A DNA stretch of 14,664 nucleotides, taken from positions 1 through 14,664 of the forward strand of contig RBNI01004094.1 in NCBI GenBank assembly GCA_003990745.1, written 5' to 3'. Both the position numbers and the translations under genes were made by a program. Positions 9,093-14,664 of the stretch are shown one piece after another. The notes beneath the pieces were generated by a model. That model saw only the letters and a program-made list of their open reading frames with translations. It made no database searches and was not told the DNA's origin. Position 1 is the first letter of the stretch; each line of letters starts with the position of its first letter. The DNA comes from Jimgerdemannia flammicorona (Eukaryota > Mucoromycota > Endogonomycetes > Endogonales > Endogonaceae).

Positions 9093-11028
9093 ATTAAATA
9101 ATATTTAGAGAAAAAGTGCTCACCCTACAATTCTATACTCATTCTATTGCCAGCAATATCTAGGTTCCTCTCTGCCTTAAGCTTATCTGCCTCTCTCTGC
9201 TGAGCATCTAGTACTATCAAGATCTCCTAATAGTTTGCACCATTTACAGCTTCTATCTCAGTTCAGTATTCCTCACATACTATCTGCCACTTTGCCAGCT
9301 CTTTCTTTAGACCTCACATATAAGTAGCCCAATCATTTGCAATTATCAGAAGTGCCACCTCTTTATCATCACCTACTTGATATACCTCTGCTTCCAGCAA
9401 TATCACCATAATCTTATCTCAAAGTTTTCTTAGCATCTCCTCACTATGTAGGAATTCAGCCCAGTATCTCTTACTCAGTACCCAAAAGTCTTTCCCCATC
9501 AGCTCCTCAGCTGTTACATTTTCAAGTATTTTCCATAGTCATTTCTCCTTATCCACTATCTCCTCAACTTTCTGGACCACTCTCTTCTCCCTCTCTAGTG
9601 ACCTACTCTCTGCATTCCTTCTCACCAACTTATTCTAATCCTCTTCTAGCACATTCTGCAATTTATCCTCACCAGCAGCCCCACTCAGCATACCATACTG
9701 AGGGTGCTCCCCCTTGACCATCTCTATATTCTCTATGATGACACTCAACTCAGAGCTCTCTCTCTCTCTCTGAGTTACCCCTGGAGCTACTCTCTTCTCT
9801 TCTGCCTAAACACTTACTCTTGATCTAGTATCCTCAGCAGTGATCCCCCCAACTCTCTCCTCTCCCAACTTCACCAACAGGTCTTTCTGAATATACCTCC
9901 TCTGTGTCCTCTCCATACTGTCTGGTCTAGCCTTACCTTCTTGCCATTCATAGTCTCTACTACTGTCTTAGCCTCAAACTCTTTCCAGACCAGTTATCTC
10001 TTTTCAACAGTCCCAGCCAGATCTTTCAATGCCTCTAGCAAGTTCTCTTCCTCTTCTTGTATCTCTTTTACTTTGGAGACTTTGTACTCTACTAATTCCT
10101 ATTTGAGAACTGCTGGCCAGTCCTATACCTTCTCCATAATCTTCTTACTTATCAGCTATACTCTGATATCCACATCTTCTATTCTGAACTCTATGTCTTC
10201 CTAGATCCAAAACCCAATATTCATAATATCTCTATACTTCTTGATGACCTCTACAATCAGCCCTCTGGCCATCTCCTTTGATACCATAGGAATATCCATC
10301 ACTGTCAACTATACCACTCAGAAGTTCCAATATAAGTACCTGGCTATGAGAATTACCACTATCTCCACCACCACCCTCTTCTCCATTATCTCCAATAGCA
10401 TATCCTCCTTCTCAAATCCAATCTTCATCTCTTCCAGCCTCTTCAAAAACTTCACTGAGATAGCTCTCTTCACCTCTAGGACCAGAAGCCTCAGAATCAT
10501 TCTTATAGTTACTGTCAAGCCCTGAAAATACAGTGTGATAGTGAATTCCAATCTCAATTTCTTGAGTAACAGTACTACTACTAGGTCTGTTACTCTATCT
10601 GTCAGATCTCCAGGCCTCATGCCCACTTCTTGTCCAGATCTACTATCAACTATCACATCTGGATTTTTTTTCAGATTGGCAGTCTTCTTGCCATCAGTAG
10701 TCCTGCTATCTCCAGCTACTACTCTCTTAGCCCTACTGCTCTCACTACCCCGAGCCACTCTTCTAGACATAGTAGCCCTCACTGTCTCCTTGCTCTTCCT
10801 CAGCCAGCCCTCTAGTCTAGTTATCAGATGACCCCCCTTCACCTTATCTGTGAAGCTCATTCTCCTAGTCCTCTGTCTCTCAGTACTGTCTTCTCTCCTT
10901 TTATATCCTCTAGTCAGTAAGCTCTATATACTATCTCCTAAGCTATAACTTCTCCCCACATGCTATTAGTCAAATACACTAGGGCTACTCTGTCTAGTAC
11001 ATACCTTAGAATGCTCATCAGTTGCCAT
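9089..11028 (-). pseudogene. LINE B ORF1, gag-like coiled-coil protein
   Basis: Probable RNA-binding chaperone of the LINE ribonucleoprotein. The start chosen is ATG at 11026-11028 (MATDEHSK), in frame with the open 180-codon segment beginning at 10860 (MSFTDKVKGG) and separated from it only by three TAA/TAG codons at presumed Gln positions. The N-terminal part is basic, rich in Arg, Ser and Lys. The middle and C-terminal parts are highly charged with heptad-like Leu/Glu/Lys patterns suggesting coiled coil (around 10080-9980 and 9660-9130). One frame shift is visible near 9880. I see no zinc knuckle. It ends at TAA 9089-9091, overlapping the start of ORF2. About 640 codons in total. Confidence 0.78.
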
Positions 11029-11343
11029 GTTGCTAGTATCTTTTCTTTAAAATGATATCTTGAATATTGTCAGAAGTTTGTATAATCCAAATATTACTGG
11101 AGAAAGGTTGATATTTCAATGAAATTTCTGAAAGATAGTTATATCTCTAATAAAGAGAAGTGTAAATAACCTAAATAATTCTATACAAATAATCTACTAC
11201 AATATAAGTATCCAGTAAAGATATCAAGAAAAAACTAAGAATATGATCACTACTACTATCTTTATAGCTATCAAATGCTAATGAAATTCTACCAAACTAC
11301 TTTTTATCAATATACAAATCTCTGGAGACCCAGACCTAAATGA
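11029..11343 (-). other. Probable 5' untranslated region of LINE B
   Basis: AT-rich stretch upstream of the ORF1 start, with no recognisable coding sequence. It could also include a remnant of element A. The exact 5' end of LINE B is not visible, and no target site duplication could be matched. Confidence 0.4.
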
Positions 11344-11351
11344 AGTTCAAT
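11344..11351. repeat. 8-bp target site duplication, left, MITE copy 2
   Basis: AGTTCAAT. It matches AGTCTAAT at 11775-11782 at 6 of 8 positions. Both mismatches are C/T, consistent with an ancestral AGTCCAAT mutated independently on the two sides. Confidence 0.7.
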
Positions 11352-11774
11352 TAGTGATTTTAAATAAATCAAATCAATTTAATTTGAATCAAATTGAGGC
11401 TTATTTAAATTGAATCAAATTGGAGTTTTTTCAATTTAAATCAAGTTCAAATTAAATTAAATTTGAATTAAATTAAAGGTCCAATTCAAACTCTATTTTT
11501 CAAAATATAATAACTCAAAGAAAATATGTCCAAAATTAACAATCTTTAGCTTGTTAGATTTCTCTTATATAGAGGAATCTAATAAGCTAAAGATCATTAA
11601 ATTTGGATATATTTCCATCAAGTTATTATATTTTAAAAAATAGGGTTTGAATCAAATCTTGAATCAAATTAGACCTTTGATTTGATTTGAACTAAATTGA
11701 ATTAGATATTTGATTCAATAAATCAAATTGAATTTGGATCAAATTTAATTCAATTTAATTTATTGAGAGCACTA
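11352..11774. mobile_element. hAT-type palindromic MITE, copy 2 (423 bp)
   Basis: Same family as 897-1256. It starts TAGTGATTTTAAATAAA and ends TTTATTGAGAGCACTA; the terminal TAGTG is better preserved than in copy 1. The core contains AATCTTTAGCTTGTTAGATT near 11540 and its inverted partner near 11575-11600. It is longer than copy 1 because the ATTCAATTTGAATT-rich arms differ in length. It is non-coding, flanked by a blurred 8-bp duplication, and sits between the LINE B 5' region and the 3' end of element A. Confidence 0.86.
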
Positions 11775-11782
11775 AGTCTAAT
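11775..11782. repeat. 8-bp target site duplication, right, MITE copy 2
   Basis: AGTCTAAT, partner of 11344-11351. Confidence 0.7.
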
Positions 11783-11843
11783 AATATCTTAGAAGAATCT
11801 AATATTTCTAAATATTTTATTATTAATAAAAATTAAAAGAGTA

Positions 11844-12143
11844 CTATAAGATTGATATCTCATCTATTAATAAGTCACTCTCAGTAGTACCAAGCAATAA
11901 GTCTGCCTTTTTATTAATAACTATATCTATATTATTACTAAGAGACTTTATATCCTTTGTTAGTATCTAATCTCAAGTCCTCAACTATCTCTATAGAGTA
12001 TTTTCTAAGAATATTGCTAATTTGAGCAATGAATAATAGAGTAATATTTTTTTCAAGTAGTCTAGTATACTGCTCTTTAGTTTGATTAATATTTAGAGAT
12101 TAGTACTAAATCTAATAAATAGGTTCTGATAAAGAAGAAAGAA
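11844..12143 (-). pseudogene. Possible antisense ORF remnant next to the 3' LTR
   Basis: Read on the minus strand from the LTR edge, a coding-like sequence appears: SLSEPIY (about 12134-12114), then three TAG/TAA codons at presumed Gln positions. It continues with QTKEQYTRLLEKNITLL (about 12083-12030), NILRKYSIEIVEDLRLDTNK (about 12015-11957) and, after a one-base frame change near 11945, ADLLLGTTESDLLIDEISIL ending at a TAG at 11844-11846. The mix of charged and aliphatic residues resembles a helical, possibly coiled-coil protein, more ordered than random AT-rich frames here. I do not recognise it. It could be an antisense ORF of element A, part of an unrelated insertion, or chance. Confidence 0.4.
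12131..12143 (+). promoter_or_regulatory. Polypurine tract of element A
   Basis: AAAGAAGAAAGAA, 13 purines ending immediately before the TG of the 3' LTR. This is the expected site of plus-strand DNA priming and supports the + orientation of the element. Confidence 0.7.
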
Positions 12144-12487
12144 TGTAATAAATCATTATATATATATAAGTTACTAGAATTTCTAACTAGTAGTTATAGT
12201 TACTGAATATAGTATAACTATATATAGATATATTCAATATATTATATTTAGTCATAGCTTCAAATCTGTATAAATATTCTCTATACTGAGTATATATATT
12301 GTAATCTTAGCTTCACTTTCTCTAATTATAAGAATAAAGTAGTATTCTTATAAAAAAACTCTCAGATCTGACCTATTAATGATCTCAAGTCTGATCAACT
12401 TGAAATATAAGTATAGTACCTCTATTATCAGTACAAGAACTCAAAAGCAATACTTAGACTATATTATAATAGAAAATTAGAACTCCA
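12144..12487 (+). repeat. 3' LTR of element A
   Basis: About 344 bp, homologous to 1945-2285. It begins TGTAATAAATC and ends ACTCCA, so TG...CA ends are preserved here. The TATA box (12269-12276) and AATAAA (12333-12338) are conserved. Differences from the other LTR are mainly transitions, with a few short indels. It is followed directly by repeat R copy 2, where CpG begins to reappear. Confidence 0.85.
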
Positions 12488-13410
12488 GGCTCCTTTCTCT
12501 GCTATCTTACTAGTCACAAGATTTGGTAGGCAACCTTTCAAGTCCCCTTTCCCCTATTATTACCCCCTCTACCTCAGGTTGATTTGCTGTGCCTACATGG
12601 GCATGGTGGGAGGAGGGCAATAGTGATGAGTTGCCCCTTTATCAGTGTCGAATCAGTGTCTTCTCTACTTTTTTGTGGTTTCTGGTGTCTTTGGCTATAT
12701 CTGGAGTATATTCGTTTTGGTGTGGTGCCTTCTTTTTTTTGCTGTTGCCAACAAGGTGCTATCTCAGTATGTCTCAGACTATATAGGGAGTTGGCCAACC
12801 TTGGGCATCAAGTGCTCAGTATAGGTTATCTGCAAGTCCTCAGTGCCTATGATGGGGCCCTCTGGCTTTAGCAAGCTTTCTAGCAAGCATAGTTCTGACA
12901 TAGGTGACTGTTTTTCAGGTGATATCAGGATGGGAGGGGAGATGGCCATCACAGATAGGAGGAAGGGCAATAATGGTGAACCAGTGGGGTGCCAGGCTAG
13001 GGGCAGTCATCAGGGCTAGGGTGGACAATATTTCAGTGGGGCCTTTCGATTAGCTAGTAGGGGGTGGGGTGGTGTAGGGGCCGGCATCCTGGCTGTACCC
13101 AACTGGAACTGGGAGCTGATGTGGTAATGCGATCAAGGCCCACAGGTTTGGGGAGTGGGACCTTCCTTATTTGGCAATACCCAACTAGAACTGGGAGCTA
13201 ATATAGTAATATGATTGAGGCCCGCAGGCTTGGGGAGTGGGAGTGGGGTCTTTTCTAGCCCTAGCCCATATGTAAGTCCTTTGTGGAAGGTTCTGCATGT
13301 AAGTCCTTTACTCACCCACTTTGAATCCACTTTGCTCTCTGTTGGTTAGTTGGGGGGTTTTTTCTTTGTCTCAGACTTTCTTTTGGGGTTCGGGGGCTAT
13401 TCTTTATTCA
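12488..13410 (+). repeat. Repeat R, copy 2 (moderately mutated)
   Basis: Aligns with copy 3 (about 13547-14445) from GCTCCTTTCT through GGGGGCTATTCT. Copy 2 retains a handful of CpG and shows C-to-T and G-to-A changes relative to copy 3, but far fewer than copy 1. It carries an internal tandem duplication at 13097-13260 that copy 3 lacks. Parallel open frames on both strands (12584-12871 plus; 12779-12970 minus) are also present in copy 3, but they are interrupted at similar places and contain no domain I recognise. No LTR-like termini or target duplication could be defined. Unknown repeat family. Confidence 0.85.
13097..13260 (+). repeat. 82-bp tandem duplication inside R copy 2
   Basis: Two units with an 82-base period: ACCCAACTGGAACTGGGAGC starts at 13097 and ACCCAACTAGAACTGGGAGC at 13179. 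Similarity covers about 66 bases of each unit. Most differences are G/A or C/T. Copy 3 has only one unit, near 14233-14300. Confidence 0.85.
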
Positions 13411-13546
13411 GTCTCAGCACTGCTAGATCTGATGCATAGATGTGCTCTCACATGTAAATGATAATCCAGCCCTAGTGAGCAGATAAGTCTGGTCTATGTC
13501 ATGGGGGTCAACATAGCCGGTATTTGACAGGTATAGCTAGAGTGGT
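13411..13546. other. Spacer between R copies 2 and 3
   Basis: 136 bases with no homology seen elsewhere in the window and no coding potential. It separates the two R copies, so they are near-tandem and not directly abutting. Confidence 0.5.
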
Positions 13547-14445
13547 CAGCTCCTTTCTCCACTACCTTACTGGTCACAAGGTTTGGTAGGCAACCTTCCG
13601 AGTCCCCTTTCTCCTATTTTACCCCCTCTACCTCGGGTTGGTTTGCTGTGCCTGCATGGGCATGGTGGAAGGAGGGCAATGGTGATGAGTTGCCCCTTTA
13701 TCGGTGTCAGATCGGTGTCTTCTCCACTTTTTTGCGGTTTCTGGTGCCTTCGGCTGTGTCTGGAGTGCATCCGTTTTGGTGCAGTGCCTTCTTCCTTTTG
13801 CCATCGCCAACAAGGTGCTGTCTCGGTGTGTCTCGGGCTACGTAGGGAGTTGGCCGACCTTGGGCATCAAGTGCTCAGTGTAGGTTACCTGCAGGTCTTC
13901 GGTGCCTGTGGTGGGGCCCTCTGGCTTTGGCAAGCTTCCCGGCGAGTGCGGTTCTGGTGTAGGTGACTGCTTTTCAGGTGATGTCAGGATGGGAGGGGAG
14001 ATGGCCATCACAGATAGGAGAAAGAGCGATAACGGTGAACCAGTTGGGTGCCAGGCTGGGGGCGGTCGTCGGGGCTGGGGCAGGTGCTGCTTTGGTGGGG
14101 CCTTTTGATTGGTGCGGTGCGGTTAGGTGGTAGGTGACACTCTCGGCTTCTTTTGGCGGGTAGTGGGGTGAGGCCCCAGTCGTCAGGGGGGGTCGGGGGG
14201 CCTGAGGCTACCCATTTCAGGCGTCTTGGCTGCACTCAACTGGAACCGGGAGCTGACACGGCAACGTGATCGAGGCCCGCAGGCTTGAGTAGTGGGGTAT
14301 TGGGGGTTTCCTCCCGCCTCACGTGTAAGTCCTTTACTCACCTCGACTGGGAGAACCAGGCCCTACCCACCATGTTGTACTTTGATGAGAGTTTTTTCTT
14401 TGCCTGTCATTCTCTTTGGGGTGGCGGGGGCTATTCTATTTGGCT
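13547..14445 (+). repeat. Repeat R, copy 3 (GC-rich, nearly unmutated)
   Basis: The best preserved copy, GC-rich and with many CpG. It begins near CAGCTCCTTTCTCC and aligns with copy 2 to about GGGGGCTATTCTATTT. The longest open frame is 127 codons (13583-13966, plus), rich in Gly, Leu, Cys and Arg with no recognisable domain, and the other frames are open to a similar extent. GC-rich DNA has few stop codons by chance, so I do not call a gene. R may be a non-autonomous element or a long LTR. It is the useful reference for reconstructing the mutation history of copies 1 and 2. Confidence 0.82.
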
Positions 14446-14664
14446 CGGGCGTGGCCTTGTACATACGTTGGGTTCTCGGGCGTATGCTTTCGGTCGTTGG
14501 CGTATGGTTGGATTCCCCTGGTAGTAGGGAGAGCATGGTACGCAGAATGAGGTGCAGGCCAACACAGACCCTGCTGTGCCTGGCATGGTCGAGCTGCTGG
14601 ACAATAGCTAGCCTAGGTTAATGGGGGGGCAGTGCTTGGTGGGTGGTGGGGGAGGGTTTTGGCC
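14446..14664. other. GC-rich unassigned flank
   Basis: Not homologous to anything else in the window as far as I can see. An open frame of 109 codons (14292-14621, plus) spans the end of R copy 3 and this flank. It contains a hydrophobic run (LPVILFGVAGAILFGSGVAL) that could form a membrane helix, but it crosses the repeat boundary and lacks any known family signature. Non-coding is more likely. Confidence 0.35.

Larger units (their letters stand above)
5784..11343 (-). mobile_element. LINE B, nearly full-length non-LTR retrotransposon
   Basis: Two successive minus-strand ORFs in the order expected for a Tad/L1-like LINE: a gag-like coiled-coil ORF1 (11028 to 9089), then ORF2 with APE-type endonuclease and reverse transcriptase (9092 to about 5790). 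The 5' untranslated region probably extends toward 11343. The 3' end is missing: LINE A has about 400 more bases plus signal and tail, whereas LINE B stops at repeat R copy 1. The coding strand is strongly purine-rich, so the + strand reads as a pyrimidine-rich block. Placement in the Tad clade is inferred from the fungal context and architecture and is not proven. Confidence 0.88.
1945..12487 (+). mobile_element. Ty3/gypsy LTR retrotransposon A, with nested insertions
   Basis: Bounded by two homologous LTRs in the same orientation (1945-2285 and 12144-12487). A gag-like region, CCHC zinc knuckle and aspartic protease read on the + strand after the left LTR, and a polypurine tract abuts the right LTR. 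The protease is followed near 5251 by the LTLENPD block typical of the protease-RT linker in Ty3/gypsy elements. RT, RNase H and integrase are not found on the + strand, so roughly half of pol is lost or replaced. LINE B, repeat R copy 1 and MITE copy 2 lie inside. The bases flanking the LTRs (ACTAT at 1940-1944, GGCTC at 12488-12492) do not match, so the two LTRs may come from different insertion events joined by recombination. Confidence 0.75.

Noticed and set aside
9941..10831. Plus-strand open frames of 87, 94 and 98 codons
   Set aside because: They are antisense shadows of LINE B ORF1, with Ser/Thr/Ile-rich translations produced by the pyrimidine-rich strand.
13583..13966. 127-codon open frame in R copy 3, with a 95-codon counterpart in copy 2
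   Set aside because: Open frames of similar size exist on both strands in GC-rich DNA, no domain is visible, and similarity between copies follows the nucleotide repeat without a coding pattern that I can see.
14292..14621. 109-codon frame with a possible membrane helix
   Set aside because: It straddles the end of repeat R and a unique flank, overlaps a 79-codon frame in another phase and has no recognisable family. Chance openness in GC-rich sequence is more likely.
1..14664. CRISPR array, tRNA, rRNA or bacterial operon
   Set aside because: No regularly spaced direct repeats, no tRNA or rRNA landmarks and no ribosome-binding sites with intact ORFs were seen. All recognisable coding sequence is eukaryotic retroelement remnant.

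Overview
This is a eukaryotic, almost certainly filamentous ascomycete (Pezizomycotina-type), transposon graveyard. No intact host gene, tRNA, rRNA or CRISPR array is supported anywhere. From 1 to about 12,487 the DNA is AT-rich and almost free of CpG (I find three by eye, at 5601, 8712 and 10751). Recognisable coding regions are riddled with TAG/TAA/TGA where Gln, Arg or Trp codons are expected, and diagnostic residues are changed by C-to-T or G-to-A transitions (Cys to Tyr, Asp to Asn, His to Tyr). This is the signature of repeat-induced point mutation (RIP). The fungal assignment is inference from that signature and from the element types.

Layout. (1) 26-1302: 3' end of a LINE on the + strand (LINE A), with a polyadenylation signal and a 25-A tail. 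A 360-bp palindromic hAT-type MITE with a perfect 8-bp target duplication splits the signal from the tail. (2) About 1335-1944: minus-strand Ty3/gypsy reverse transcriptase thumb and RNase H (element B), cut off at 1944. (3) 1945-2285 and 12144-12487: two homologous LTRs bounding element A, a + strand Ty3/gypsy element with gag, zinc knuckle and aspartic protease remnants to about 5260. Its RT, RNase H and integrase are not visible. (4) About 5450-5783: a partial copy of an unknown repeat, R. (5) About 5784-11,340: a nearly full-length minus-strand LINE (LINE B) with ORF1 (coiled-coil, gag-like) and ORF2 (APE endonuclease, reverse transcriptase, C-terminal region). Its 3' end is missing. (6) 11,352-11,774: a second copy of the hAT MITE, its target duplication blurred by C/T transitions. 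(7) 11,844-12,143: a possible antisense ORF remnant between the MITE and the 3' LTR. (8) 12,488-14,445: two more copies of R, close to tandem, the first moderately mutated and the second GC-rich and nearly unmutated. The final 220 bases are GC-rich and unassigned.

The elements do not work together as a pathway. They are nested and rearranged insertions. The informative signals are their order, the target duplications, the mismatched flanks of element A, and the stepwise fall in mutation load from R copy 1 to copy 3. I do not see a new functional system. The most novel items are repeat R, the palindromic hAT MITE family and the antisense ORF remnant.
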